Assembly: GCF_000746525.1 (NCBI RefSeq)
Contig: NZ_CP009048.1
Span: 5,700,623-5,764,622 of the forward strand
DNA: 64,000 nt
Direction of reading: 5' to 3'
Source of the DNA: Pseudomonas alkylphenolica
GTDB lineage: Bacteria > Pseudomonadota > Gammaproteobacteria > Pseudomonadales > Pseudomonadaceae
The notes beneath the pieces were generated by a model. The model saw nothing but the letters and a program-made list of their open reading frames with translations. It was not told the DNA's origin and ran no database searches. Positions 8,545-19,149 of this stretch are shown here, piece by piece (the stretch's first letter is position 1; each line of letters begins with the position of its first letter). The position numbers were made by a program, and so were the translations under genes.

Positions 8545-10728
8545 ATGCGCGATGATCTCTCTCTCCTGTTGAACTCCCTCAACGACGCCCAACGCCAGGC
8601 CGTAGCGGCCCCCGTTGGTCGTCAGTTGGTCCTGGCCGGTGCCGGCTCCGGCAAGACCCGTGTGCTGGTGCACCGCATCGCCTGGTTGATCCAGGTCGAG
8701 CAGGCCTCGCCGCACTCGATCCTGTCGGTGACCTTCACCAACAAGGCCGCTGCCGAGATGCGCCAGCGTATCGAGCAGTTGATGGGTATCAACCCGGCCG
8801 GTATGTGGGTAGGCACCTTCCACGGCCTGGCCCATCGCTTGTTGCGGGCACACTGGCAGGAAGCCGGGCTGAACCAGAACTTCCAGATCCTCGACAGCGA
8901 TGACCAGCAACGCCTGGTCAAGCGCGTGATCCGCGAGCTGGGCCTCGATGAGCAGCGCTGGCCAGCGCGCCAGGCCCAATGGTTCATCAACGGGCAGAAA
9001 GACGAAGGCTTGCGCCCGCAACACATCCAGGCCAGTGGCGACCTGTACCTGGGCACCATGCGCAGCATCTATGAAGCCTACGAGTCCGCTTGCCAGCGCG
9101 CCGGGGTCATCGACTTCTCCGAGCTGCTGTTGCGCGCCCTGGACCTGTGGCGCGACCACCCGGGCCTGCTCGAACATTACCAGCGGCGCTTCCGCCATGT
9201 GCTGGTGGACGAATTCCAGGATACCAACGCCGTGCAGTACGCCTGGTTGCGTCTGCTGTGCAAAGGTGGCGACAGCCTGATGGTGGTTGGCGACGACGAC
9301 CAGTCGATTTATGGCTGGCGCGGCGCCAAGATCGAGAACATCCACCAGTACAGCGCCGACTTCCCCGACGCCGAGATGATCCGTCTGGAGCAGAACTACC
9401 GCTCCACGGCCGGCATCCTCAAGGCCGCCAACGCCCTGATCGCCAACAACAGCGATCGCCTGGGCAAGGAACTGTGGACCGACGGCGGCGATGGCGAGCC
9501 CTTGAGCCTGTACGCAGCCTTCAACGAACACGATGAAGCGCGCTACGTGGTCGAAACCATCGAGAGCGTGCTCAAGACCGGCCTGGCCCGTAGCGACATT
9601 GCCATCCTGTATCGCTCCAACGCCCAGTCGCGGGTGCTTGAAGAAGCCTTGTTGCGTGAACGCATCCCCTACCGCATCTACGGTGGTCAGCGCTTCTTCG
9701 AACGCGCCGAGATCAAGAACGCCATGGCTTACCTGCGCCTGCTAGAAGGTCGCGGTAACGACGCGGCACTGGAGCGGGTGATCAACGTACCGCCGCGGGG
9801 CATCGGCGAAAAAACCGTCGAAGCGATTCGCGACCACGCCCGGCACAGCGAGGTGTCGATGTGGGAATCGATGAACCTGCTGATCGCCAACAAGGCGCTC
9901 AAGGGCCGCGCGGCCAGTGCCCTGGCCGCGTTCATCGAGCTGATCGAAAACCTTGCCGCCAAGGTCATGGAGATGCCGCTGCACCTGATGACCCAGACAG
10001 TCATCGAGCAGTCCGGGCTGATCATCTATCACCAGGAAGAAAAAGGTGAAAAGGGTCAGGCACGGGTAGAAAACCTTGAGGAACTGGTCAGCGCCGCGCG
10101 CAACTTCGAAACCAGCGAAGAAGATGCCGAACTCTCGCCCCTGGCCGCGTTCCTCGGTCATGCTTCGCTGGAAGCTGGCGATGCCCAGGCCGACGAACAC
10201 GAAGACAGCATCCAGCTGATGACCCTGCACAGCGCCAAAGGCCTGGAATTCCCGCATGTGTTTCTGGTCGGCATGGAAGAAGGCCTGTTCCCGCACAAGA
10301 TGAGCCTGGAAGAGCCTGGCCGTCTGGCGGAAGAACGCCGGCTGGCCTACGTCGGCATCACCCGGGCGATGCAGCAGCTGGTGATGACCTACGCTGAAAC
10401 CCGACGCCTGTATGGCAGTGAAACCTACAACAAGGTTTCCCGTTTCGTACGCGAGATACCGGCGGGGCTGATTCAGGAAGTACGCTTGTCCAACAGCGTC
10501 AGCCGCCCTTTCGGCTCAGGTCAAAAGCAGAACACCAGCAGCCTGTTCGCCAACGCGAACATTCCGCAAACTGCCTTCAATCTTGGCCAGCGCGTGCAAC
10601 ACGCTGTGTTCGGCGAGGGCGTGATCCTCAATTTCGAAGGCTCCGGTGCCCAGGCCCGGGTGCAGGTCAACTTCGCCGAAGGCAGCAAGTGGCTGATGCT
10701 CGGCTACGCCAAGCTCGAAGCGCTGTAG
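8545..10728 (+). CDS. uvrD: DNA helicase II
   Basis: A 727-residue superfamily 1A helicase, close to E. coli UvrD (720). Walker A is LAGAGSGKTRVLVHRI near residue 32, motif II is LVDEFQDTNAVQY, motif III VVGDDDQSIYGWRGA, motif V LMTLHSAKGLEFPHVF and motif VI AYVGITRAMQQL; the C-terminal Tudor-like tail (GQRVQHAVFGEGVILNFEG) favours UvrD over Rep. It unwinds DNA 3' to 5' in nucleotide-excision and mismatch repair. The start is the ATG at 8545. It is monocistronic and followed by an inverted REP pair. Confidence 0.96.
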   Translation: MRDDLSLLLNSLNDAQRQAVAAPVGRQLVLAGAGSGKTRVLVHRIAWLIQVEQASPHSILSVTFTNKAAAEMRQRIEQLMGINPAGMWVGTFHGLAHRLLRAHWQEAGLNQNFQILDSDDQQRLVKRVIRELGLDEQRWPARQAQWFINGQKDEGLRPQHIQASGDLYLGTMRSIYEAYESACQRAGVIDFSELLLRALDLWRDHPGLLEHYQRRFRHVLVDEFQDTNAVQYAWLRLLCKGGDSLMVVGDDDQSIYGWRGAKIENIHQYSADFPDAEMIRLEQNYRSTAGILKAANALIANNSDRLGKELWTDGGDGEPLSLYAAFNEHDEARYVVETIESVLKTGLARSDIAILYRSNAQSRVLEEALLRERIPYRIYGGQRFFERAEIKNAMAYLRLLEGRGNDAALERVINVPPRGIGEKTVEAIRDHARHSEVSMWESMNLLIANKALKGRAASALAAFIELIENLAAKVMEMPLHLMTQTVIEQSGLIIYHQEEKGEKGQARVENLEELVSAARNFETSEEDAELSPLAAFLGHASLEAGDAQADEHEDSIQLMTLHSAKGLEFPHVFLVGMEEGLFPHKMSLEEPGRLAEERRLAYVGITRAMQQLVMTYAETRRLYGSETYNKVSRFVREIPAGLIQEVRLSNSVSRPFGSGQKQNTSSLFANANIPQTAFNLGQRVQHAVFGEGVILNFEGSGAQARVQVNFAEGSKWLMLGYAKLEAL

Positions 10729-10737
10729 GTAGGAATG

Positions 10738-10793
10738 GTGGGAGCGGGCTTGCCCCGCGATATTGCAATCGCGGGGCAAGCCCGCTCCCACAG
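10738..10793. repeat. REP pair (inverted) after uvrD
   Basis: Inverted copies of the REP unit at 10738-10761 and 10768-10793, six bases apart, starting nine bases after the uvrD stop. It is a long potential hairpin and probably protects or ends the uvrD message. Confidence 0.9.
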
Positions 10794-10905
10794 AACAGCG
10801 GCCCTGACTGCAGGCAAAAGATGGAAACATCTTGGCGCTGGTCATGTGTCCTACAACCTGTGCACCATGACGCGCGTGCAATCCACAAAACGGGAATACC
10901 CTTCT

Positions 10906-11760
10906 ATGCAACGTTTTCTTAGCATCGCCCTGGCGTTGTGCATCGGCCTGACGATGAGCCTCGACGCCAACGCCAAACGCATGGGCGGCGGTAAAAGCTC
11001 AGGCGCCGCGCCAATGCACCAGACCCGCCAGGCAGCCCCGACCACCCCGGGTGCCTCGCCAACCGCGCCAGGTCGCGCACCTGCAGCCGCCAGCGGCGCA
11101 TCGAAATGGCTCGGCCCTCTGGCCGGTATCGCCGCCGGTGGCCTGCTGGCCTCGATGTTCATGGGCGATGGCTTCGATGGCATGCAGATCTTCGACATCC
11201 TGATCATGGCGCTGATCGCCTTCCTGGTGTTCCGCTTCATCGCCGCCCGTCGCCGCAAGCAGCAGCCACAAATGGCCGCCGCCGGTCACGCGCCATTCCA
11301 GCGTGAAGCCCATCAGCCAACGGCTCAGCCGTCGATCTTCGGTGGTTCCGCTGCGCCAGCCGCTGCCGCCCGTCCGGTCATCAACGCACCGGCCTGGTTC
11401 AACGAGCAAAGCTTCCTGGCCGCTGCCCGTAACCACTTCCAGACGCTGCAGCAGCACTGGGACGCCAACGAAATGGACAAGATCGCCGAATTCGTTACCC
11501 CGCAAATGCTGCAGTTCCTCAAGCAGGAGCGTGCTGAGCTGGGTGATGGCTTCCAGTCCACCTACATCGACAACCTGGATGTGCAGCTTGAAGGTGTCGA
11601 TGATCGCGCCGACAAGACCATCGCCACCCTGACCTTCAGCGGTGTGTCGAAAACCTCGCGCTTCGACCAGGGTGAAGTGTTCAGCGAAAGCTGGAACATG
11701 GAACGCGCCCAGGGCGAAAACCAGCCTTGGCTGGTCGCCGGGATCCGCCAGAACGGCTGA
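10906..11760 (+). CDS. Tim44-like domain exported or membrane-anchored protein
   Basis: 284 residues. An N-terminal signal sequence (MQRFLSIALALCIGLTMSLDANA) is followed by a Gly/Ser/Ala/Pro-rich low-complexity stretch to about residue 65, two hydrophobic segments (GPLAGIAAGGLLASMFMG and IFDILIMALIAFLVFRFIAA), a second flexible part and a C-terminal Tim44-like alpha/beta domain (about 165-284; FLAAARNHFQTLQQHWDANE). Tim44-like domains bind membranes or partner proteins; the bacterial role is not established. The start at 10906 is chosen because it exposes the signal peptide. It ends at an intrinsic terminator. Confidence 0.8.
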   Translation: MQRFLSIALALCIGLTMSLDANAKRMGGGKSSGAAPMHQTRQAAPTTPGASPTAPGRAPAAASGASKWLGPLAGIAAGGLLASMFMGDGFDGMQIFDILIMALIAFLVFRFIAARRRKQQPQMAAAGHAPFQREAHQPTAQPSIFGGSAAPAAAARPVINAPAWFNEQSFLAAARNHFQTLQQHWDANEMDKIAEFVTPQMLQFLKQERAELGDGFQSTYIDNLDVQLEGVDDRADKTIATLTFSGVSKTSRFDQGEVFSESWNMERAQGENQPWLVAGIRQNG

Positions 11761-11774
11761 TCTTGAGGCATTGC

Positions 11775-11812
11775 ACAAAAAAACCCCGGGCTTGTCCCGG
11801 GGTTTTGCTTTT
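11775..11812 (+). terminator. Intrinsic terminator after the Tim44-like gene
   Basis: Perfect 11-bp stem AAAACCCCGGG (11780-11790) with CCCGGGGTTTT (11796-11806), five-base loop, followed by GCTTTT. It sits 19 bp after the stop at 11760. Confidence 0.9.
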
Positions 11813-11872
11813 AGCGCAGCGGGCTACTAGGGTATAACGCGCAGCGTGTCGTAAAGGTTAGAGGATAGAACC

Positions 11873-12280
11873 GTGGAAGAAGTCATCGAACAGCTCCGAG
11901 AAGCCAATGAACCGGTACCGGTGCCGCTTGAGTTGCCGGACGAAGACCAGCTGGTCGAAATCGAAGAAGAGTTGTTCATCAATATTCCATTCGTCTTCAA
12001 GGAGTTCCTGCTGACGGTCAGCGACGTGGTCTACGGTAGCCTTGAGCCCGTCACTGTCACCGATCCGCAGTCGCACACCTACCTGCCGGAGGTGGCGGCC
12101 AACGCCTGGGATGCGGGTGTGCCGCGAGACCTGATTCCGATTTGCCAGGATGGCGACGATTACTACTGCGTCGAAGAAGACGGCACTGTCGTGCTGTGGT
12201 CCGGCGAAGAAGAGATTGTCACCGAAGAAAGCTGGGAGTCGGTCTGGCACTGGGCACGGGATGTCTGGCTGGAAAGCTGA
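11873..12280 (+). CDS. SMI1/KNR4 (SUKH) family protein
   Basis: 135 residues, strongly acidic. The pattern LEEELFINIPFVFKEFLLTV-type N-terminal helix, the central VPRDLIPICQDGDDYYCVEE strand pair and the C-terminal SWESVWHWARDVWLES helix are those of the SMI1/KNR4 (SUKH) superfamily, whose members often act as immunity or regulatory proteins. No toxin gene lies beside it, so an immunity role is not supported here; a housekeeping role is equally possible. GTG start at 11873 follows GAGGAT at a normal distance. Confidence 0.8.
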   Translation: MEEVIEQLREANEPVPVPLELPDEDQLVEIEEELFINIPFVFKEFLLTVSDVVYGSLEPVTVTDPQSHTYLPEVAANAWDAGVPRDLIPICQDGDDYYCVEEDGTVVLWSGEEEIVTEESWESVWHWARDVWLES

Positions 12281-12299
12281 ATGAGAAATATCCTCATAA

Positions 12300-12322
12300 A
12301 TTAATGGCCCTTAGCCATTAAT
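12300..12322. other. Perfect 9-bp inverted repeat
   Basis: ATTAATGGC (12300-12308), loop CCTTA, GCCATTAAT (12314-12322), 20 bp after the SUKH gene. There is no T tract in either direction beyond the A/T-rich arms, so it is either a weak terminator or an operator-like palindrome. Confidence 0.5.
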
Positions 12323-12425
12323 GTTCGTAGAATCGCCATGCCTTCCTGTGCGTGGCGATTTGCTACCGCTCCATCCCCTCGGACATTCGAATCGTCTCGT
12401 GCAGGAAGCGTCTTTCCCCGTCACC

Positions 12426-14186
12426 CTAGGGGTGATTCTCCTGATGATTGTCCAGCGTCTCCAGCAACGCGATCTGCATGCGCGTGTGCACGCGGATGAG
12501 CCAGCGCCAGAGCAACGCCGCCACACCCGCCGCCACCACCACAATCAGCACCAGCAATTCGCTGGTCGGCAGAATGCTCGCCGAAAGTGCCGACAACAGC
12601 AGAAAGATCACCAGCAGCGACAACAGCGGAATGACCTCGGCAATCACCCGGCGCACCCGTTGGGTATGGCGCCCGGCCATTTCCGGCTTGACGCCCATCT
12701 CGGCCAACAGCATCGACAGTGCCTTGAGCTTGCGATAGGCGGCAATCAGGAACGGCAGCGACAGCAGTAATGCTGCACCCCAGATCAGTGCCTTCTGCTG
12801 ACCTACGTCGCTGATCCATGCCCCCAGGTATTCACCGATGCGCGCAGCGAAATAGCCGCCACTGAAAAAGATCGCCACCACCAGTGCCAGGTTCACCCCC
12901 ACCTGCAGCAGGATGCGCCGGATCATCGAAGCCAGTAACGCGCCCTCGCCGTGGGGCTGGATACTGCGCAGCCACTCGCCGTACAGCGATAACACCCGTG
13001 CCAGGCGGCGCGGGACGACCTTGGCAAGCTTCAGCGACAAAGGGTCGGCACCACGGATCAGATAAGGCGTGAGCAGCGTGGTGATGGCCGATACGGCTAC
13101 CGCGACCGGATAAAGGAAGTCGCTGGTGACCTGCAGGGTCATGCCCAGCGCCGCGATGATGAAGGAGAACTCGCCAATTTGAGACAGCCCCATCCCTACC
13201 CGTAGCGAGGTGCGTCCGTCATTGCCGGCGATAAATGCCCCCATGCCACATGACAGCATCTTGCCCAGCACCACGGCCACGGTGATGACCACGATCGGCC
13301 AGGCATATTCGACCAGCACCAGCGGGTCGATCATCATGCCGATGGCGACAAAGAAAATCGCACTGAACAGGTCGCGAACCGGTTCGATCAGCCGCTCGAT
13401 TTTCAGCAACTGTCGCGATTCGGCCATGATTGCACCGATCAGGAAAGCCCCCAGCACCATGCTGTACTCGAGTTTGACCACCAGCAGGCAGAAGCCGAAA
13501 CACAGGCCCAGCACGGTGATCAGCAGCATCTCGTTGCTTTCGAAACGTGCGACGTAGGCCAGCAGCCGCGGCACCAGCAGAATGCCGATGACCAGCGCCA
13601 CAATCATGAACAGCGACAGCTTGCCGACAGTGGAAAACACTTCGCCGGAACTGACCGAGCCACTGACGGCGATCCCCGAAAGCAAGGCGATGATACCGAT
13701 ACCGAGAATATCCTCGACGATCAGTACGCCGAAGATCAGTTGGGCAAAGCGCTCGTTCTTCATCTTCAGGTCGTTGAGCGCCTTGACGATGATGGTGGTC
13801 GAGGAAATCGCCAGAATCGCTCCCAGGAACAGCGAATCCATGGTGCTCCAACCGAACCAGCGGCCGATCTCGAAGCCGATCCAGATCATCAGCACGATCT
13901 CCAGGAACGCCGCGATAAACGCCGTGGCGCCGACCTTGAACAGCTTTCGCAGGCTGAACTCCAGGCCCAGGCAGAACATCAGGAAGATTACCCCGAGCTC
14001 GGCGAGGGTCTTGATCGTATCTTCGTCGTGGATCAGGCCAAACGGTGGGGTGTGCGGGCCGATGATAAAGCCGGCGACGATGTAACCCAGCACCACCGGC
14101 TGTTTGAAACGGTGAAAGAGGATGGTGACCACACCCGCAACCAGCATGATCACTGCCAAATCCTGGATAAAGCTGATGGCATGCAC
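12426..14186 (-). CDS. CPA2-family cation:proton antiporter (Kef-like, no RCK domain)
   Basis: 586 residues with about 12 N-terminal membrane segments typical of the CPA2 family (VVLGYIVAGFIIGPHTPP, LGVIFLMFCLGLEFSLRKL, AISSTTIIVKALNDL) followed by further hydrophobic stretches to the C-terminus instead of the cytosolic RCK/TrkA-N domain of KefB/KefC. It therefore probably exchanges K+ or Na+ for protons at the inner membrane but without nucleotide or glutathione gating. The start is GTG at 14184-14186, nine bases after AAGGAG. It is divergent from the thioesterase gene. Confidence 0.88.
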   Translation of the reverse strand: MHAISFIQDLAVIMLVAGVVTILFHRFKQPVVLGYIVAGFIIGPHTPPFGLIHDEDTIKTLAELGVIFLMFCLGLEFSLRKLFKVGATAFIAAFLEIVLMIWIGFEIGRWFGWSTMDSLFLGAILAISSTTIIVKALNDLKMKNERFAQLIFGVLIVEDILGIGIIALLSGIAVSGSVSSGEVFSTVGKLSLFMIVALVIGILLVPRLLAYVARFESNEMLLITVLGLCFGFCLLVVKLEYSMVLGAFLIGAIMAESRQLLKIERLIEPVRDLFSAIFFVAIGMMIDPLVLVEYAWPIVVITVAVVLGKMLSCGMGAFIAGNDGRTSLRVGMGLSQIGEFSFIIAALGMTLQVTSDFLYPVAVAVSAITTLLTPYLIRGADPLSLKLAKVVPRRLARVLSLYGEWLRSIQPHGEGALLASMIRRILLQVGVNLALVVAIFFSGGYFAARIGEYLGAWISDVGQQKALIWGAALLLSLPFLIAAYRKLKALSMLLAEMGVKPEMAGRHTQRVRRVIAEVIPLLSLLVIFLLLSALSASILPTSELLVLIVVVAAGVAALLWRWLIRVHTRMQIALLETLDNHQENHP

Positions 14187-14508
14187 GGCGTGGTACTCCT
14201 TACCTTGAGACGAAGGACAAACCGCTACTCATCCCAGGAATAGACTGATTGAGTTGCGGGTACATAGTGTTTTTAATGTAGAAAACCCACCTTGCATGGG
14301 CCTCCTCAGGTTAACACTGCCGCCTTTCGCGAAAAGCCGGTGCAATAAGTGGAAACAGATCGACCAAATCAACGCCGTAAATGGCACAAACAGCGTGACG
14401 GCAAGGCCGCTGTCAGCGTCCCGTCTTTAGATGGGAATCGTAATAGGGGAAAGAAGCGTGAATACCAGTCGCCACCCCGCCTCAGCGCAACCTAACCGTG
14501 AGCACACT
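14187..14508. other. 322-bp divergent intergenic region
   Basis: This gap separates the antiporter and thioesterase genes and must hold both promoters. The one clear signal is AGGGGAAAGA at 14445-14454 followed by an in-frame GTG at 14458, an alternative thioesterase start. I see no convincing palindrome, terminator or small gene. Confidence 0.5.
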
Positions 14509-14994
14509 ATGGAACCTGGAAACGCCCAGCTGTCGATGACCGTCCTGATGACCCCGGACATGGCCAACTTTTCTGGCAACGTTCATGGCGGCACACTGCT
14601 GAAATACCTCGATGAAGTCGCCTATGCCTGCGCCAGCCGCTATGCCGGGCGTTACGTGGTGACCCTGTCGGTAGACCAGGTGGTCTTTCGCGAGCCGGTA
14701 CATGTCGGCGAGCTGGTGACCTTTCTTGCCTCGGTCAACTACACCGGCAACACCTCGATGGAAGTCGGCATCAAGGTGGTCACCGAAAACATTCGCGAGC
14801 GTTCGGTACGCCACAGCAACAGCTGTTTTTTCACCATGGTCGCCGTCGATGACGACCGCAAGCCTGTAGCGGTACCGCCGCGCCAGCCGGAAAGCAGCGA
14901 AGAAAAGCGCCGCTTCCTGCAAGGCAAGCAGCGCCGGCAGATTCGCCAGGAGCTGGAAAAACGCTACCAGGAGCTCAAGGGCGACACGCTTTAA
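14509..14994 (+). CDS. Acyl-CoA thioesterase (hotdog fold)
   Basis: 161 residues of the YciA/BFIT hotdog thioesterase family: [20 protein letters not shown] contains the NxxGxxHGG-like catalytic segment and [19 protein letters not shown] the active-site helix. It hydrolyses acyl-CoA in the cytosol. The charged C-terminal tail ([20 protein letters not shown]) is an extension beyond the fold. ATG 14509 gives the usual N-terminus [10 protein letters not shown]; a GTG at 14458 has a better ribosome site and would add 17 residues. The stop overlaps that of pdxY tail to tail (14991-14994). Confidence 0.88.
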   Translation: MEPGNAQLSMTVLMTPDMANFSGNVHGGTLLKYLDEVAYACASRYAGRYVVTLSVDQVVFREPVHVGELVTFLASVNYTGNTSMEVGIKVVTENIRERSVRHSNSCFFTMVAVDDDRKPVAVPPRQPESSEEKRRFLQGKQRRQIRQELEKRYQELKGDTL

Positions 14995-15863
14995 CAGCTC
15001 AGGCGCCGAGCCTCGAAGCGCACCCGTGGATGCACGATGCGGTCCTGGGCCCGCACCAGCTCGAGTTCGTAGCTGGCGCAGGCCTGGGTTTCGAGCAGTA
15101 CTTCATGGACGGCGGCGGCGGTGAATTCGAACGCTGCCAGGCAGCTATCGCCCAGCAGCAGGCGCGCCAGGAACAGCCCTGACGTCAGGTCGCCCACGCC
15201 CACGGGTTGACGCGGGAAGGCCAGCAGCGGCCGGCGTAGGTGCCAGCTGCCTTCGGCAGTGACCAACAGCATCTCGAAATCATCCGCCCCGCGGCCTGGA
15301 TAAGCCAGGTGCTTGACCAGTACCGCTTTCGGCCCACGTTCCAGCAGGCTGCGAGCCATGGTCACACAATCTTCCAGGGACTCCGGCCGGCGATCACAGA
15401 AACTGTCCAGTTCCAGCTGATTCGGGCATAACACATCAGCGGCGGCCAACGCTTCTTCAAGCAGAAAGCGGCTGACTTCGGCCGGTACGATGCAGCCCTT
15501 TTCCGGATGCCCCATGACCGGGTCACACAGGTACAAGGCCTTGGGGTTGGCCGCCTTGATCCGCGCTACGCCACTGAGGATCGCGCGTCCCTGCTCGGCG
15601 CTGCCCATATAGCCGGACAACACCGCATCGCAATTACCCAACTCGCCGATCGCGGCAATGCCCTCGACCAGTGCGGGAATTTGAGCAGGCGCAAGCACTT
15701 CTCCCGTCCACTGGCCATACTGAGTGTGATTGGAGAACTGCACGGTATTGAGTGCCCAGACATTCACACCGACCCGCTGCATCGGGAACACTGCCGCGCC
15801 ATTACCGGCATGGCCGAAAACTACATGGGACTGGATGGCGAGCAGATGCGGCGTACGTTTCAT
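14991..15863 (-). CDS. pdxY: Pyridoxal kinase
   Basis: 290 residues of the ribokinase-like pyridoxal kinase family. [20 protein letters not shown] is the substrate end, [11 protein letters not shown] the central metal/phosphate site and [17 protein letters not shown] the GxGD anion-hole motif. It phosphorylates pyridoxal with ATP in the PLP salvage pathway. Length matches E. coli PdxY (287), and the family prefers pyridoxal alone. The start is ATG 15861-15863. It converges on the thioesterase gene. Confidence 0.92.
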   Translation of the reverse strand: MKRTPHLLAIQSHVVFGHAGNGAAVFPMQRVGVNVWALNTVQFSNHTQYGQWTGEVLAPAQIPALVEGIAAIGELGNCDAVLSGYMGSAEQGRAILSGVARIKAANPKALYLCDPVMGHPEKGCIVPAEVSRFLLEEALAAADVLCPNQLELDSFCDRRPESLEDCVTMARSLLERGPKAVLVKHLAYPGRGADDFEMLLVTAEGSWHLRRPLLAFPRQPVGVGDLTSGLFLARLLLGDSCLAAFEFTAAAVHEVLLETQACASYELELVRAQDRIVHPRVRFEARRLSC

Positions 15864-15981
15864 GCAAGACTTCCGAAGCAGTGAATTGAAAGACAAGACG
15901 CGCAGTATGGCGTCAAATGCCACCTGTACGACAGAGCGGGGAGGCAGTTAAGCTGAGCGTACTTCGTTGGAGTAAATGTAA

Positions 15982-16374
15982 ATGCTGACCCTGGGTAATC
16001 TCTCCGTGCTGATGCTGCTGGCTACAGCTGGCGCCTGGCTGTGGCACAACCACGGATTGCGTGAAAAGGCCCTGGAACGGGTCAAGCAGCACTGTGCAAA
16101 ACTCGATCTGGAACTGCTCGATGGCAACGTGGCGCTCAAGCGCATCGGTTTTGTCCGCGACGCCCAGGGTCGCAAGCGCCTGGCCCGTGTGTATAACTTC
16201 GAGTTCACCGTCACCGGTGAGCAGCGCCACCCGGGCACTGTCACCCAGTTTGGCGCCCATAGCATGCAGATCGAACTGGCGCCCTACCCGTTCGAAATCA
16301 AACCGGCACAGCATGCTGACAACGTCATCGAAATGAATCAGTGGCGCCAGGACCATAACCGCTGGCGTAACTAG
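15982..16374 (+). CDS. DUF3301 membrane-anchored protein
   Basis: 130 residues: an N-terminal membrane anchor (LSVLMLLATAGAWLWHNHG), a helix rich in charge (LREKALERVKQHCAKLDLEL) and a conserved beta domain with RLARVYNFEFTVTGEQRHPG and a Pro/Phe-rich IELAPYPFEIKP. This is the DUF3301 pattern of gammaproteobacteria, of unknown function. Its TAG overlaps the TAG of the convergent GTPase gene by four bases (16371-16374). Confidence 0.85.
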   Translation: MLTLGNLSVLMLLATAGAWLWHNHGLREKALERVKQHCAKLDLELLDGNVALKRIGFVRDAQGRKRLARVYNFEFTVTGEQRHPGTVTQFGAHSMQIELAPYPFEIKPAQHADNVIEMNQWRQDHNRWRN

Positions 16375-17342
16375 AGCCGGCAAGCCTGCATGGCTTGCTG
16401 CAGCAGCTTTTGATCCTGTGCGCTGGTGAAAATCAGCTCGATGCGCGAGTCACGACGCCATTCGCTGGGTTGCCAGTGCAGATCGCCCTGCCCGCCTACC
16501 GCGTTGATCGACTGCCAACCTTGCGGGCTGTGGATAACCAGTTTGGCCCGGCGCCAGTCGAAGTCACGCAGCAACTGTTCGAGACGCGAACGTTCGAACC
16601 TCTGCTGCGGATGCCAGCGCCAGCCGATACTCCAGCCCTCGGCAGCGTCCTGAATGCTGCAGATTGGCTCCTGTGGATTTATCCACAGGGCCGCCGTAGG
16701 CCCGGTTGTATTGGGCAAAACCAGCTTATCCACAGACGCGGTTTCACCCGGTGCAAACACCTGGGTGGGCAACTCCGATAACGGCAATCGCCCCTGTTCG
16801 GTCCAGTACAGCGGCTGACGGGGCAGCTGTGAAGTTATCCACAAGCGCTTTTCATCATCAAGCCCTTGGGATTTATTCAGCACCAGCAGGCCTGCGTCGG
16901 CCAACGCGTCCTGCTGCGCCTCAGGTAAAGCACTGCCCGCTGCAAGTTGCTCGGCATCCAGCACCATGACCGCTGGTTGTACAGCCAATACCCCACGCCA
17001 TGGCGGCTGCCGAAGTTGCTCCAGCAATTGCAGTGGATGCCCCAACCCCGAAGGTTCGATAAACAACCGGTGCGGTTTAGCTTTGCGCAGTAAACGCCCC
17101 AGTCCGACCTGAAAAGGCGCACCGTTGACGCAACACAGACAGCCACCCGCCACCTCGCCCATGGCGATACCCTGATCATCGGTACTCAGCAACGCCGCAT
17201 CCAGGCCGATCTGACCGAACTCGTTGATCAGAATGGCCCAGCGCTCGTTTACCGGTCGCTGGGCCATTAGCTGACGGATAAGGCTGGTTTTGCCGGCCCC
17301 CAAAGGTCCGGCAATAACGTGGGTAGGGATGTTCTGCAGCAT
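16371..17342 (-). CDS. COG0523 (CobW/G3E) GTPase
   Basis: 323 residues. Walker A is VIAGPLGAGKTSLIRQL at residue 9, switch region NEFGQIGLDAALL, the metal-binding GGCLCCVNG (CxCC) motif near 68, NKSQ guanine motif near 156, and a C-terminal CobW_C domain. COG0523 GTPases deliver or sense transition metals, mostly zinc. The adjacent second member and folE2 suggest zinc homeostasis, although no Zur box lies before this gene. The guanine motif is NKSQ rather than NKxD. The coding region contains three exact DnaA-box sequences. Confidence 0.88.
   Translation of the reverse strand: MLQNIPTHVIAGPLGAGKTSLIRQLMAQRPVNERWAILINEFGQIGLDAALLSTDDQGIAMGEVAGGCLCCVNGAPFQVGLGRLLRKAKPHRLFIEPSGLGHPLQLLEQLRQPPWRGVLAVQPAVMVLDAEQLAAGSALPEAQQDALADAGLLVLNKSQGLDDEKRLWITSQLPRQPLYWTEQGRLPLSELPTQVFAPGETASVDKLVLPNTTGPTAALWINPQEPICSIQDAAEGWSIGWRWHPQQRFERSRLEQLLRDFDWRRAKLVIHSPQGWQSINAVGGQGDLHWQPSEWRRDSRIELIFTSAQDQKLLQQAMQACRL
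16671..16843. other. Cluster of three DnaA-type boxes inside the CobW-family gene
   Basis: Exact TTATCCACA at 16679-16687, 16726-16734 and 16835-16843, all on the plus strand. The first is part of a palindrome CTGTGGAT-TT-ATCCACAG (16671-16688). Spacing is 47 and 109 bp. Confidence 0.6.
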
Positions 17343-17397
17343 ATGACGTTAGCGGTCCTGGATTTTCATCACTATGCCTTGAAATCAGTCCATTGCG

Positions 17398-18606
<1,209 letters not shown>

Positions 18607-18654
18607 GATCAGATCCTCATCGGGGCAGGCGCATTCGAACGATGCATTGCACAA

Positions 18655-18669
18655 TGTTATATTATAACA
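18655..18669. promoter_or_regulatory. Zur box
   Basis: TGTTATATTATAACA is a perfect 7-1-7 palindrome containing the GTTATA-N-TATAAC core of gammaproteobacterial Zur sites. It lies between the divergent zigA-like gene (start 18606) and the 18732/folE2 pair and can serve both. Confidence 0.85.
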
Positions 18670-18731
18670 ATACAATCTCGCCAAGCTGCTTTGCCTGAAC
18701 TCGACCGAAGGCCCCTCGAAGGACGCCAAAA

Positions 18732-19118
18732 ATGAAACTGTTGTGCCTGTCTGCCACTGCCCTATTGCTGCTGTGCCTGCCTGTTGCAGCCGTGGCTGTT
18801 CCACTGAGCAAAGGCTTGGCGCTGTGCACCCGTAGCGCCACCTTGCTGGCGTGTGGTGATGCGCAAGGCAATTACTACAGCGTGCGCAGCGAGGGCAGCA
18901 CGACTTATCTGCGTGGTTATGAAGTGCAGGGACGGCGGCTATGGACACAAACCAACAGCCGTTACGGGCAGCTGACGTTCTACACCGGCCTGGCCAGTGA
19001 CGGTGAAACCTGGGTGGGTTACAGCCGCAAAGTCGGCTGGACCACTTTCAATCGGGTGTCCAGCTCCAGCGGTCAGCGCTTCAACCTGCACTGCAATCGC
19101 CTGAGCGGCTGCCAGTAA
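18732..19118 (+). CDS. Exported protein of unknown function in zinc-starvation block
   Basis: 128 residues with a signal peptide ([22 protein letters not shown]) and a mature part with four Cys in two likely disulfides ([13 protein letters not shown] near the start, [11 protein letters not shown] at the very end) and many Tyr/Thr/Ser beta-strand segments. The ATG is 32 bp before folE2's coding start region is reached after its stop, and the gene is first behind the Zur box, so it probably belongs to the same transcript. I recognise no family; a periplasmic or surface role during zinc limitation is inference only. Confidence 0.72.
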   Translation: MKLLCLSATALLLLCLPVAAVAVPLSKGLALCTRSATLLACGDAQGNYYSVRSEGSTTYLRGYEVQGRRLWTQTNSRYGQLTFYTGLASDGETWVGYSRKVGWTTFNRVSSSSGQRFNLHCNRLSGCQ

Positions 19119-19149
19119 TCACTCTCGCCAAACAGAATACGAGCTGCCC

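Noticed and set aside
11873..12280. Interpretation of the SUKH protein as an immunity gene of a toxin system
   Set aside because: No toxin, polymorphic repeat or secretion gene lies nearby; both neighbours are ordinary chromosomal genes.
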